A stretch of DNA of 64,000 nt from Agrobacterium tumefaciens_K. Lineage in GTDB: Bacteria > Pseudomonadota > Alphaproteobacteria > Rhizobiales > Rhizobiaceae. The DNA is taken from the NCBI RefSeq assembly GCF_031801495.1, contig NZ_JAOEGC010000002.1, forward strand, positions 868,001 through 932,000, given 5' to 3'. The position numbers and the translations under genes are program-made. The notes beneath the pieces are model-generated. The model ran no database searches. It had not been told where the DNA came from and was given only the letters and a program-made list of their open reading frames with translations. The stretch's first letter is position 1. The number at the start of each line of letters is the position of its first letter. Shown here piece by piece: positions 51,201-60,510 of this stretch.

Positions 51201-52085
51201 ATGTTCAAGGGATCCATTCCCGCCCTCATTACCCCGTTTACGGACGATGGCGCCGTGGACGAACAGGCGTTTGCTGCCCATGTGGAATGGCAGATCGCCG
51301 AAGGCAGCAACGGTCTTGTGCCCGTGGGCACGACGGGGGAATCTCCGACCCTCTCTCACGACGAACACAAACGTGTCGTAGAGCTGTGCATCGAGGTAGC
51401 GGCAAAACGGGTTCCGGTCATCGCAGGCGCAGGTTCGAACAACACCCACGAAGCGATCGAGCTTGCGCTGCATGCGCAGGAAGCAGGCGCTGACGCGCTT
51501 CTCGTCGTGACGCCCTATTACAACAGGCCGACGCAGAAGGGGCTTTTCGCGCATTTCTCGGCGGTTGCCGAAGCGGTGAAGCTGCCTATCGTCATCTACA
51601 ACATTCCACCACGTTCGGTCGTCGACATGTCGCCTGAAACCATGGGTGCGCTTGTCAAGGCACACAAGAACATCGTTGGCGTGAAGGATGCGACCGGCAA
51701 ACTCGACCGCGTGTCCGAGCAGCGTATTTCCTGCGGCAAGGATTTCGTCCAGCTCTCCGGTGAAGATGGCACGGCACTTGGCTTCAACGCCCATGGCGGT
51801 GTCGGCTGCATTTCGGTCACGGCGAACGTTGCGCCGCGTCTCTGCTCCGAATTCCAGGCGGCGATGGCTGCGGGCGATTATGCGTCTGCGCTGGAGTATC
51901 AGGACCGCCTGATGCCGCTGCACAAGGCGATCTTCATGGAGCCGGGCGTCTGTGGAACGAAGTACGCGCTGTCGAAGACGCGTGGCGGTAACCGCACGGT
52001 CCGTTCGCCACTGATGAGCTCGCTGGAGCCGGCCACCGAAGCGGCAATCGATGCCGCGCTGAAACATGCCGGTCTGACGAACTGA
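51201..52085 (+). CDS. dapA: 4-hydroxy-tetrahydrodipicolinate synthase
   Basis: First committed enzyme of lysine and diaminopimelate synthesis, condensing pyruvate with aspartate semialdehyde. The 294-residue TIM barrel carries VPVGTTGESPTL (substrate Thr-Thr), VIYNIPPRSVVDM (catalytic Tyr) and the Schiff-base Lys162 (IVGVKDATGKLDR). AGGAG precedes ATG. It is followed by its own terminator and then smpB. Confidence 0.96.
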   Translation: MFKGSIPALITPFTDDGAVDEQAFAAHVEWQIAEGSNGLVPVGTTGESPTLSHDEHKRVVELCIEVAAKRVPVIAGAGSNNTHEAIELALHAQEAGADALLVVTPYYNRPTQKGLFAHFSAVAEAVKLPIVIYNIPPRSVVDMSPETMGALVKAHKNIVGVKDATGKLDRVSEQRISCGKDFVQLSGEDGTALGFNAHGGVGCISVTANVAPRLCSEFQAAMAAGDYASALEYQDRLMPLHKAIFMEPGVCGTKYALSKTRGGNRTVRSPLMSSLEPATEAAIDAALKHAGLTN

Positions 52086-52098
52086 GAACGTTAAAAAA

Positions 52099-52149
52099 CG
52101 CGTCGGTCATCCTCCTTGCAAGGGGATGTCGACGCGCCTTTTCTTTTCG
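52099..52149 (+). terminator. Intrinsic terminator of dapA
   Basis: Outer stem CGCGTCG/CGACGCG and inner arms ATCC-CCTT/AAGG-GGAT enclose the loop, followed by CCTTTTCTTTT. Confidence 0.8.
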
Positions 52150-52235
52150 CCGTTGCGATACTAAATAGGGGGCTGGAAACCGCTTCCGGTTGAGAGATCG
52201 CAGGCGCAATAAGAAAAACAAGGGATTGTAAGATC

Positions 52236-52712
52236 ATGGCCCCCAAAGGCAGCCAGCGCGTGGTGAACAAGGTTGTTGCGGAAAACCGCAAGGCCCGCTT
52301 CAACTACGAAATCATCGACACCTACGAGGCAGGTCTTGTGCTGACGGGTACCGAGGTGAAATCGCTTCGCGATGGCAAGGCGAATATCGCTGAATCCTAC
52401 GCGTCGGACGAGGGGGATGAAATCTGGCTCATCAACTCGCATCTGCCGGAGTATCTTCAGGCGAACCGCTTCAATCACGAGCCGCGCCGTCGTCGCAAGC
52501 TGCTGTTGAACAAGCGCGAGATCAGTAAGCTGCGCGCCGGCATCAACCGTGAAGGCATGACGCTGGTGCCACTCAAGATCTATTTCAACGACAAGGGGCG
52601 GGCCAAGCTCGAACTGGCGCTGGCAAAGGGCAAGAAGCTGCACGACAAGCGCGAGACGGAGAAAGAACGCGACTGGAACAGGCAGAAGTCGCGTCTGCTC
52701 AAGGGCGGCTAG
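52236..52712 (+). CDS. smpB: SsrA-binding protein SmpB
   Basis: Binds tmRNA and brings it to stalled ribosomes for trans-translation. The 158-residue length and motifs are typical: NRKARFNYEIIDTYEAGLVLTG-type start (RKARFNYEI, TYEAGLVLTGTEVKSLR), INSHLPEY, NHEPRRRRKLLLNKREI and the basic tail (KLHDKRETEKERDWNRQKSR). The usual neighbour dapA precedes it; a T-tailed hairpin follows. Confidence 0.96.
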   Translation: MAPKGSQRVVNKVVAENRKARFNYEIIDTYEAGLVLTGTEVKSLRDGKANIAESYASDEGDEIWLINSHLPEYLQANRFNHEPRRRRKLLLNKREISKLRAGINREGMTLVPLKIYFNDKGRAKLELALAKGKKLHDKRETEKERDWNRQKSRLLKGG

Positions 52713-52744
52713 TCGCGAAGAACGAAGAACCGAAAACAAAAAAT

Positions 52745-52771
52745 CGCGGCGTCTTGTGCGCCGCGTTTTTT
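52745..52771 (+). terminator. Intrinsic terminator of smpB
   Basis: CGCGGCG and CGCCGCG form a 7-bp stem with a 7-base loop, followed by six T. It is 32 bases after the smpB stop and may serve the convergent chemoreceptor gene as well. Confidence 0.9.
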
Positions 52772-52790
52772 GTTGGCCGCACGCGTGAAA

Positions 52791-54290
52791 TTACGCCGCG
52801 CGGTAATATGGCGCCGAATAACCGCTGTTCCCCGATACGTTGAAGCGCGAAACGAGATTGGCAAGATTGGCGCTGACATCGCCGAGATTGTGCGTCGCCG
52901 CGTTGGTCTGCTCGACCATGGCCGCGTTCTGCTGTGTCAGGTGATCCATGCTGTTGATGGCGGCGCTGATCTCCTGAATGCCCATGGATTGTTCCTGGGC
53001 AGCCTTCGTGAGCGAGGAAATGTGCTCGTTGATGCTGTCTACCTTGTTGCCGATCGTGTGAAGCGACTCGCCTGTCCTGTTGACGAGGGAAACGCCCTGC
53101 ATCACATCTTCCGACGATTTGGCGATCAGCGTCTTGATTTCCTTCGCTGCCGTGGCGGAGCGTTGCGCCAGTTCGCGCACTTCCTGGGCCACGACGGCAA
53201 AGCCCTTGCCAGCCTCTCCCGCGCGCGCTGCCTCGACACCGGCGTTCAGCGCCAAAAGGTTTGTCTGGAAGGAGATCTCGTCGATGACCCCGATGATCTG
53301 GGTGATCTTCTGAGAGGATGTTTCGATGGCGCTCATTGCATTCACCGCCTCCGTCACGACCTCGCGTGAACGGGCCGCTTCGATTGCGGAGCTCTCGACC
53401 ATAGCCTTGGCTTCCTCCGATCGCTGGGCCGAAAGTCTGGAAATGGTGGTGATCTGCTCGACCGCTGCGGCGGTTTGTTCCAGCGCTGCGGCCTGCTGCT
53501 CGGTCCGGCGCGCCATGTCGTCAGTTGCCGTCGTCAGTTCCTGTGTGTTGTCGGAGATTTTCTTCGCCTCATCGACGATCTGCGCAAACGCACCGGACAG
53601 GTTTCCGACGGCAACATTGAAGCTTTCCATCAGACCTTCAAACTGCGGTGCGGTTTTTTGGGTGATGGTGGATGCAAGGTCACCATGGGCAAGCTTGTCG
53701 AGGGCGTTGGTCAAAAGAGAAAGAACTTGATCCTGTTCCTTCTTCATCTGTGCCTGTTCGGCCTCGATCTTCAGCCGTTCATCGGCAAGGGATTCCAGAT
53801 AGACGGAGATGGAGTAATCCATGTCGAGCATGGCAGCCTTCATGGTAACGCTAAGGGCGTCCTTGATCTTTCGGGCTTTTTTCTCGGCGAACATGCCTTT
53901 CAGCTCTGATTCGACGAGAGCCTTTATGATGCCTTCGAGAACGAGAGCGTATGCGCCGATATACCACCGCGGCTCCAGGCCAAGCTTCGCATGGGTGCGG
54001 CCAATTGCCGTAACGGCCTGGGTATAGCTGTCATCGAAGGTGCCCGAGGCAATTCGCGACCAGTGCTTCACCTGCATGCTTTTGGCGTGCTGGATATGAG
54101 CTTCACTCGAGAAGAATTTCGCCGTTGTCGGTTCAGAACGGGCTTTCGAATAGAATGCGTCGAGCGATGTGTCGAGCGAACCAGTGATGACACCCTTCAA
54201 ACCCGCGAGAATTTGCCGCTGCTCGTGGCCGAGCCCCAGGAAATACAGTCGTTCGTCGAGTTCTTTGTTGGTCTTCACTTGGCCGGTCAT
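52791..54290 (-). CDS. Globin-coupled methyl-accepting chemotaxis protein (soluble heme sensor)
   Basis: A 499-residue cytoplasmic chemoreceptor. The N-terminal sensor globin (about 1-155) has the proximal heme ligand His100 in GRTHAKLGLEPRWYIGAY, the hallmark of HemAT-like oxygen sensors. There is no membrane helix. A HAMP-like linker (about 190-245) leads to the signalling domain with the hairpin tip EISFQTNLLALNAGVEAARAGEAGKGFAVVA. I chose ATG 54290, nine bases after AGG; ATG 54299 abuts it. Aerotaxis or O2 signalling is expected. No pentapeptide CheR tether is visible; it ends SAPYYRAA. Confidence 0.9.
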   Translation of the reverse strand: MTGQVKTNKELDERLYFLGLGHEQRQILAGLKGVITGSLDTSLDAFYSKARSEPTTAKFFSSEAHIQHAKSMQVKHWSRIASGTFDDSYTQAVTAIGRTHAKLGLEPRWYIGAYALVLEGIIKALVESELKGMFAEKKARKIKDALSVTMKAAMLDMDYSISVYLESLADERLKIEAEQAQMKKEQDQVLSLLTNALDKLAHGDLASTITQKTAPQFEGLMESFNVAVGNLSGAFAQIVDEAKKISDNTQELTTATDDMARRTEQQAAALEQTAAAVEQITTISRLSAQRSEEAKAMVESSAIEAARSREVVTEAVNAMSAIETSSQKITQIIGVIDEISFQTNLLALNAGVEAARAGEAGKGFAVVAQEVRELAQRSATAAKEIKTLIAKSSEDVMQGVSLVNRTGESLHTIGNKVDSINEHISSLTKAAQEQSMGIQEISAAINSMDHLTQQNAAMVEQTNAATHNLGDVSANLANLVSRFNVSGNSGYSAPYYRAA

Positions 54291-54457
54291 GTCGTTCATC
54301 CTGATGTGACGCCAGCTCACCTGAGCAGCGCCGATGGGAGTACTAAGACAGCACTATCGTTAACTAACGTATAATTTCGAATATGCTGAATTGAGGTTTG
54401 TCATTTTTGGGACAAATTTTACGCATTGTTACGGCGCCCAACGTTCAGAAAAGCAAA

Positions 54458-54488
54458 GAAAAACGCGCCCATCTTTCGATGGACGCGT
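54458..54488 (-). terminator. Intrinsic terminator of the NYN gene
   Basis: On the minus strand ACGCGTCCATC pairs with GATGGGCGCGT through a four-base loop (one wobble), followed by TTTTCTTTG. It lies 28 bases after the stop of 54516-55085. Confidence 0.75.
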
Positions 54489-54515
54489 CGCTTTTCATGG
54501 CGCGAAGGATCGTAA

Positions 54516-55085
54516 TCAGATGGTCTCGGGGTTTTCCACGTGGCGCGCCGGACGTTCGTTCGGGTCGCGGCCGATTTCGGCCTTCAATGTCATCAGGTCG
54601 ATGAAATGGTCAGCCTGTCTGCGCAGGTCATCGGCAATCATTGCAGGCTGCGTTGCCATGGTGGAGACGACGGATACCTTGCGGCCCCTGCGCTGAAGCG
54701 CATCCACCAGCGTGGTGAAATCGCCATCGCCCGAAAAGAGCACCAGATGGTCGACAGTCTCGGACTGTTCCATCGCATCGACCGCAAGTTCGATGTCCAT
54801 GTTGCCCTTGATCTTGCGACGACCGAGTGCGTCGGTAAACTCCTTGGCGGGTTTCGTCACGACCTTGTAGCCGTTGTAGTCAAGCCAGTCGATCAGCGGG
54901 CGGATCGACGAGTATTCCTGATCTTCGATGAGAGCAGTGTAATAATATGCACGTAACAGATATCCCCGCTTCTGAAATGCTTTCAGAAGCTTGCGATAAT
55001 CGATATCGAACCCCAGGCTTTTTGATGCTGCGTAAAGATTGGCTCCATCGATAAAGAGCGCAATTTTCTCCCGTGGATCGAACAT
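54516..55085 (-). CDS. NYN-domain (LabA/DUF88) putative ribonuclease
   Basis: A 189-residue PIN-like protein. Conserved acids are at IALFIDGANLYAASKSLG (Asp14), KGNMDIELAVDAME and LFSGDGDFTTLVDALQRRG. Members are metal-dependent RNases or RNA-binding proteins (for example cyanobacterial LabA). It is divergent from rpoZ, a neighbourhood common in Rhizobiaceae from memory. The function in this lineage is unknown. Confidence 0.88.
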   Translation of the reverse strand: MFDPREKIALFIDGANLYAASKSLGFDIDYRKLLKAFQKRGYLLRAYYYTALIEDQEYSSIRPLIDWLDYNGYKVVTKPAKEFTDALGRRKIKGNMDIELAVDAMEQSETVDHLVLFSGDGDFTTLVDALQRRGRKVSVVSTMATQPAMIADDLRRQADHFIDLMTLKAEIGRDPNERPARHVENPETI

Positions 55086-55364
55086 TCCATCCCATTCCTT
55101 ATTCTGGAAAGGCCATTTATCTGGTTCATCCGGCAGACAAGGCGAAAAATACTTTTCTCAGCTCTGAGGCATGCCGTTGAATTTTAAGTAAGCTACCTTC
55201 CTGCGTATTCCAAGACAATTCTCATGGACATTTTTTTCATCAGGCGTCAAAATGCCACGTCTGGGTGTCAAGAGACGCCAAATTCAGGAAAAACTTGAAT
55301 TCCGTGGCCAATGGCTGTATCGGAACCGTTAATCCGCGACATAACGACCCGTAAAGGACAGGCA

Positions 55365-55757
55365 ATGGCCCGCGTCACAGTAGAAGATTGCATTGATAAA
55401 GTAGACAACCGTTTCGAGCTGGTCCTTCTCGCCAGCCATCGGGCGCGCCAGATTTCCCAGGGCTCGGCTATCACGGTTGACCGCGACAACGACAAGAATC
55501 CGGTTGTTGCACTGCGCGAAATCGCCGACGAAACGCTTTCGCCTGACGATCTGAAGGAAGACCTCATCCATTCGCTCCAGAAGCATGTGGAAGTTGACGA
55601 GCCTGAGCCCGATCCGGTCACGCTGGCCGCTTCCGTTGCAGCCGACGGTGAAGACGAGGATCTGCCGGAAACCATCAACTTCGACCAGATGTCGGAAGAA
55701 GAACTGCTGGCCGGTATCGAAGGCCTCGTGCCGCCGGAAAAGAACGACGACTATTGA
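55365..55757 (+). CDS. rpoZ: DNA-directed RNA polymerase omega subunit
   Basis: Stabilises beta-prime and helps core assembly. The 130-residue alphaproteobacterial form: the conserved core MARVTVEDCIDKVDNRFELV, LASHRARQIS and NPVVALREIADETL is followed by an acidic tail of about 60 residues (ADGEDEDLPET). I chose ATG 55365 with AAGGACAGG upstream. rsh follows, as in many proteobacteria. Confidence 0.96.
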   Translation: MARVTVEDCIDKVDNRFELVLLASHRARQISQGSAITVDRDNDKNPVVALREIADETLSPDDLKEDLIHSLQKHVEVDEPEPDPVTLAASVAADGEDEDLPETINFDQMSEEELLAGIEGLVPPEKNDDY

Positions 55758-55889
55758 TTTTGATTTATGACGGGTTTGGCAGGCATCGGTTACTGTCTGT
55801 CAATCTTTGCCGTCATAATCTGATCCTTATTGATGCAGCATTGTGCGCTGACCTCGCGGTTGGCGCGCTTTCTTTTTGTGGAATATCGC

Positions 55890-58124
55890 ATGATGCGGCA
55901 ATACGAACTCGTTGAGCGGGTTCAAAAATATAAACCGGATGCGAATGAGGCCTTGCTGAACAAGGCCTATGTCTATGCCATGCAGAAACATGGCCAGCAG
56001 AAGCGGGCCAACGGCGACCCCTATATTTCGCATCCGCTGGAAGTTGCCGCTATCCTGACGGAAATGCATCTGGATGAATCGACCATCGCGGTCGCGCTGC
56101 TGCATGACACAATCGAAGACACCACCGCCACCCGTGCGGAAATCGATGAGCTTTTTGGCGAGGATATCGGCCGGCTCGTTGAAGGGCTGACGAAACTCAA
56201 GAAGCTCGATCTCGTCACGCGCAAGGCCAAGCAGGCCGAGAACCTGCGCAAGCTGCTGCTTGCCATTTCCGACGACGTGCGTGTGCTACTGGTCAAGCTT
56301 GCCGACCGCCTCCACAACATGCGTACCATGGAATACATGCCTGCTGATAAGCGCAGCCGTATTTCCGAGGAAACCATGGAAATCTATGCGCCGCTTGCCG
56401 GACGCATGGGCATGCAGGACATGCGCGATGAGCTGGAGGATCTCTCCTTCCGCTATCTCAACCCTGAAGCCTACGAGACTGTCACCAACCGCTTGCGGGA
56501 GCTGGAGACGCGCAACGAAGGGCTTATCAAGAAGATTGAGGACGAACTGCGCGAGCTGCTGGTGGCGAACGGCCTGACTGGCGCCAACGTCAAGGGTCGC
56601 CAGAAGAAACCTCATTCGGTGTTCCGGAAGATGCAGTCTAAGTCGCTCTCCTTCGAGCAGCTTTCCGACGTCTATGGTTTCCGAATTCTCGTTGACGATA
56701 TTCCGGCCTGCTACCGCGCGCTCGGCATCGTCCACACACGCTGGCGCGTGGTGCCGGGCCGCTTCAAGGATTATATCTCCACTCCGAAGCAGAACGATTA
56801 CCGTTCGATTCACACCACCATCGTCGGGCCGTCGCGGCAGCGTATCGAACTGCAGATCCGCACCAAGCGCATGCATGAGATCGCCGAATTCGGTATTGCC
56901 GCGCATGCCCTTTACAAGGATGGCGAGAACGGGGAGGGCGATCTTCTCTCGCCCGAATCCAACGCCTATTCTTGGCTGCGTCATACCATCGAATCGCTGG
57001 CCGAAGGCGACAGTCCGGAAGAGTTTCTGGAGCACACCAAGCTCGAACTTTTCCAGGATCAGGTCTTCTGCTTCACCCCCAAGGGCAAGCTCATTGCCCT
57101 GCCGCGCGGCGCAACACCCATCGATTTCGCCTATGCGGTGCACACCAATATCGGCGACACGACGGTTGGCGCCAAGATCAACGGACGCATCATGCCGCTC
57201 GTTACCCGTCTGAACAACGGTGACGAGGTGGAGATCATTCGCTCCGGCGTGCAGGTGCCGCCTGCCGCGTGGGAAGAGGTGGTTGTAACGGGCAAGGCCC
57301 GTTCGGCAATCCGCCGCGCAACGCGCCTGGCGATCCGCAAGCAGTATTCGGGTCTTGGTTATCGCATTCTCGAGCGCACTTTCGAGCGCGCCGGAAAACC
57401 GTTCTCGCGTGAGGCACTTAAACCCGTTCTTCATCGTCTGGCGCAGAAGGACGTGGAAGACGCAATCGCGGCCGTCGGTCGTGGCGAGGTGTCCTCTCTC
57501 GATGTGCTGCGTGCGGTCTACCCGGATTACCAGGATGAGCGCGTCACGGTGAAGATGACTGGCGACGACGGCTGGTTCAACATGCGCAGCGCCTCGGGCA
57601 TGGTCTTCAAGATTCCCGGCAAATCCCGCTCTGTTCTCGAGGATGACGGCGCGGCGGAAATGCTTGACGGTCCCGATCCGTTGCCGATCCGTGGCCTGTC
57701 CGGGAATGTCGACGTGCATTTCGGCCCCGCCGGCGCGGTGCCGGGTGACCGCATCGTCGGCATCATGGAAAAGGGTAAGGGCATCACCATCTATCCGATC
57801 CAGGCGCCCGCCCTTCAGCGCTTTGATGATGAACCTGAGCGCTGGATCGATGTCCGCTGGGATCTCGACGAGGCGAACAAGTCCCGCTTCATGGCCCGCG
57901 TCAAAATCAACGCATTGAACGAACCGGGGACGCTTGCGTCGGTGGCCCAGTCTATTGCAACGCTCGATGTGAATATCCGGGCACTGAACATGATCCGCAT
58001 CGGCACGGATTTCTCGGAGCTTGCGCTGGATGTCGAGGTCTGGGATCTGCGGCAGCTGAACCAGCTTCTGTCGCAGCTCAAGGATCTGGATTGCGTGTCA
58101 ACCGTTACGCGTGCCTTCGATTGA
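55890..58124 (+). CDS. rsh: Bifunctional (p)ppGpp synthetase/hydrolase Rsh (RelA/SpoT)
   Basis: Controls the stringent response by making and degrading ppGpp. At 744 residues the domain order is: HD hydrolase (HPLEVAAIL, LLHDTIEDT), synthetase (YGFRILVDDIP, FKDYISTPKQNDYRSIHTT), TGS (VFCFTPKGKLIALPRGATPIDF), helical region and ACT (VKINALNEPGTLASVAQSIA). Both catalytic halves look intact, as expected in Rhizobiaceae with a single Rsh. Start MMRQYELVERV; a longer frame from 55830 lacks support. Confidence 0.95.
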   Translation: MMRQYELVERVQKYKPDANEALLNKAYVYAMQKHGQQKRANGDPYISHPLEVAAILTEMHLDESTIAVALLHDTIEDTTATRAEIDELFGEDIGRLVEGLTKLKKLDLVTRKAKQAENLRKLLLAISDDVRVLLVKLADRLHNMRTMEYMPADKRSRISEETMEIYAPLAGRMGMQDMRDELEDLSFRYLNPEAYETVTNRLRELETRNEGLIKKIEDELRELLVANGLTGANVKGRQKKPHSVFRKMQSKSLSFEQLSDVYGFRILVDDIPACYRALGIVHTRWRVVPGRFKDYISTPKQNDYRSIHTTIVGPSRQRIELQIRTKRMHEIAEFGIAAHALYKDGENGEGDLLSPESNAYSWLRHTIESLAEGDSPEEFLEHTKLELFQDQVFCFTPKGKLIALPRGATPIDFAYAVHTNIGDTTVGAKINGRIMPLVTRLNNGDEVEIIRSGVQVPPAAWEEVVVTGKARSAIRRATRLAIRKQYSGLGYRILERTFERAGKPFSREALKPVLHRLAQKDVEDAIAAVGRGEVSSLDVLRAVYPDYQDERVTVKMTGDDGWFNMRSASGMVFKIPGKSRSVLEDDGAAEMLDGPDPLPIRGLSGNVDVHFGPAGAVPGDRIVGIMEKGKGITIYPIQAPALQRFDDEPERWIDVRWDLDEANKSRFMARVKINALNEPGTLASVAQSIATLDVNIRALNMIRIGTDFSELALDVEVWDLRQLNQLLSQLKDLDCVSTVTRAFD

Positions 58125-58281
58125 GGCATTCGTAGACGAAAGAATGAGCAGAAAGGTCGTTGCTATGCGCCAAATGCATGGCAGCGGCCTTTTCCTGTGT
58201 CTGGTCCTTATGGCGGTTTGAAACTATCTTCCTCTCAGAAATTGAAGACAGGACAAGCGGCGTGCCGGTGGAGTTCCACTG

Positions 58282-58467
58282 ATGAGAAACGCCATGTCCA
58301 AAACCAAAGGACCGAAAACCATGTTTACTCCGCTTCGCAAGTTCGCCCGTGCCGTTCGTGGCAAGACCACCCAGGAACGTGAATTCGAATATCTCAGCGG
58401 CTCGGTATCGACCGTGGATCTCGAGTTTCGTCAGCGCGAAATCGACCGCGGCCTGTTCCGCAAGTAA
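58282..58467 (+). CDS. DUF3563-like small protein
   Basis: A 61-residue protein. The C-terminal part KTTQEREFEYLSGSVSTVDLEFRQREIDRG is the DUF3563 signature found in small alpha- and betaproteobacterial proteins. Starts at 58282 (GGAG upstream) or 58294 (MSKTKG). Two hairpins follow. Function unknown. Confidence 0.75.
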   Translation: MRNAMSKTKGPKTMFTPLRKFARAVRGKTTQEREFEYLSGSVSTVDLEFRQREIDRGLFRK

Positions 58468-58476
58468 TGCGCCTGG

Positions 58477-58532
58477 TGCATGGCAGCCTTTCGCCATGCA
58501 GATATGAAGGCGCGCGGCGTGCGCGCGTCTTT
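58477..58532 (+). terminator. Two hairpins after the DUF3563 gene
   Basis: TGCATGGC/GCCATGCA (58477-58500, 8-base loop) and GCGCGC/GCGCGC (58510-58526, followed by GTCTTT) lie in tandem. The second is the better intrinsic terminator candidate. Confidence 0.5.
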
Positions 58533-58574
58533 GAGCCTCTTGGCTGCGCCGTGGCGATGAAATAGACTTGGCTC

Positions 58575-59153
58575 ATGTTGTTTCGCCGCCGTGACCCCGT
58601 TGGTTTCTCTGAAAAGATTCGCGACCTCGTTTGGCCGCGCAAGGGTTTTTCCCGTTCCCTGCGATATATGAAGCTGCGGCTGCTGCGAATTTCCGCATCG
58701 CCGCATTCCATTGCGTCGGGAGTAGCGATCGGTGCCGGTGTCGCTTGGACACCGTTTCTCGGCGTCCACATCCTTCTGGCCATGGCTATCGGCTTCGTGC
58801 TGCGTGCCAATCTGGTGGCGGCCGCTCTCGGCACCACCCTTGCCAATCCACTGACCTTTCCTTTCATCTGGGCATCGACCTGGGAGCTTGGCCACTTCCT
58901 GCTGGGACGGGAGCAAGTGGAGCACGCCTCGCATGTCGATTTCGTCGCGCTCTTCAGCCATCTTGAATTCCGTCAGATCTGGACGCCGGTGCTGGAACCC
59001 ATGATGGTGGGAGCCGTATTGCCCGCTTCTGTCAGCGCGGTTCTTGCCTATGCTGCCGTCTTCAGCCTTGTTCGCGGTTTTCGCCGTCGCAAGATCGAAA
59101 GCCTTGCGCAGCGCGCCGCCAACCACAATGCCTCTCTGGAGATACTGAAATGA
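58575..59153 (+). CDS. DUF2062 membrane protein
   Basis: A 192-residue membrane protein with the DUF2062 pattern: SASPHSIASGVAIGAGVAWTPFLG, LLAMAIGFVLRANLVAAALGT and NPLTFPFIWAS, about three helices, then a charged tail. Members often have unknown or glycan-related roles. The stop overlaps the acpS start (ATGA), so they are translated together. Confidence 0.85.
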   Translation: MLFRRRDPVGFSEKIRDLVWPRKGFSRSLRYMKLRLLRISASPHSIASGVAIGAGVAWTPFLGVHILLAMAIGFVLRANLVAAALGTTLANPLTFPFIWASTWELGHFLLGREQVEHASHVDFVALFSHLEFRQIWTPVLEPMMVGAVLPASVSAVLAYAAVFSLVRGFRRRKIESLAQRAANHNASLEILK

Positions 59154-59554
59154 TTATCGGCTTGGGTAGCGACCTCATCGACATACGTCGCGTCGAAAAT
59201 TCGCTCACCCGTTTCGGCGAGCGCTTTACGCATCGGTGCTTCACCGAGATCGAGCGCGCCAAGTCGGATGGCCGGAAAAACCGCGCAGCATCCTATGCCA
59301 AGCGCTTTGCCGCCAAGGAAGCCTGTTCGAAGGCGCTCGGAACCGGGCTCGCCAATGGCGTTTTCTGGAAGGATATGGGCGTCATCAACCTGCCCGGCGG
59401 CAAGCCGACGATGGCGCTGACCAACGGGGCGGCGGAAAGGCTGGCGACGATGCTGCCGCAAGGCCACAGGGCGAATATTCACCTCACGATCACGGATGAC
59501 TATCCGTACGCCCAGGCATTTGTGATTATCGAGGCGCTTCCGGTTGCCGGTTAG
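59150..59554 (+). CDS. acpS: Holo-[acyl-carrier-protein] synthase
   Basis: Transfers 4-phosphopantetheine from CoA to ACP. The 134-residue protein has the AcpS signatures IGLGSDLIDIRRVE and RFAAKEACSKALGTG. It overlaps the DUF2062 gene and precedes lepB, the standard order in rhizobia. Confidence 0.95.
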   Translation: MIIGLGSDLIDIRRVENSLTRFGERFTHRCFTEIERAKSDGRKNRAASYAKRFAAKEACSKALGTGLANGVFWKDMGVINLPGGKPTMALTNGAAERLATMLPQGHRANIHLTITDDYPYAQAFVIIEALPVAG

Positions 59555-59763
59555 GAGATATTACCGTTCTATTTGCGGTCGGAAGACGGAAGCGCTTCCC
59601 TTCGGGCTGGAAAGGCTCTAGAGAAGTCCCTCGAAATACGAAAGTGCTTTCAGGTGGAATGGAAGCCGGATTCCAGGCCGGAATCGTGACGGAACATCAA
59701 GCGAGATGTGTTGCGATTTCTGCTGAACGTGGAAATCCGGGCAACAATAAGACAGGTCTTTAA

Positions 59764-60510
59764 GTGTCCGAAAAAACTGAGAAGAAGCAGAACGCTCTCT
59801 GGGAAAACGTCAAGGTCATCGTCCAGGCGTTGTTGCTCGCCATGGTCATTCGCACCGTTCTCTTTCAGCCCTTTACCATTCCGTCCGGCTCCATGATGCC
59901 GACGCTGCTGGTGGGCGACTATCTGTTCGTGAACAAGTTCTCCTACGGCTATTCGAAGTATTCGTTGCCGTTCTCGCCAGACCTGTTCTCCGGCCGTATC
60001 CTGCAGTTCTCCGAACCGAAGCGCGGCGACGTCGTGGTGTTCCGCCTGCCGCCGAACCCGGAAGTTGACTACATCAAGCGTCTTGTCGGCCTGCCGGGCG
60101 ATCGTATCCAGGTGACGAACGGCGTGCTATTCATCAACGGCCAGCCTGTGCCGAAGCAGCCTGACGGCGTATTCACCTCCGATTACCGTGCCGATCCGGG
60201 CGCGAATGTGCCTGTCTTCCGCGAAACGCTGGACAATGGCGTCTCCTATGACACGCTCGACCAGTCACCGGACAGCCGTGGCGACAACACCCGTGAATTC
60301 GTCGTGCCGGAAGGCCACTACTTCATGATGGGCGACAATCGCGACAACTCGCTCGACAGCCGCTTCGACGTCGGTTTCGTACCGGCAGAAAACCTGATCG
60401 GCCGCGCCAGCGTCATCTTCTTCTCGCTGGGCAACGACACGCCGTTCAGCCGCATTTGGGAATGGCCGGCCAACATGCGTTGGGACCGCCTCTTCAAGGT
60501 CGTGGAATGA
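59764..60510 (+). CDS. lepB: Signal peptidase I
   Basis: Cleaves signal peptides from exported proteins. The 248-residue protein has one membrane helix (VKVIVQALLLAMVIRTVLF), catalytic Ser43 (IPSGSMMPTL), Lys105 (VDYIKRLVGLPGD) and the C-terminal GDNRDNSLDSRF box. It starts at GTG 59764, six bases after AGGT. The stop overlaps the rnc start. Confidence 0.95.
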   Translation: MSEKTEKKQNALWENVKVIVQALLLAMVIRTVLFQPFTIPSGSMMPTLLVGDYLFVNKFSYGYSKYSLPFSPDLFSGRILQFSEPKRGDVVVFRLPPNPEVDYIKRLVGLPGDRIQVTNGVLFINGQPVPKQPDGVFTSDYRADPGANVPVFRETLDNGVSYDTLDQSPDSRGDNTREFVVPEGHYFMMGDNRDNSLDSRFDVGFVPAENLIGRASVIFFSLGNDTPFSRIWEWPANMRWDRLFKVVE

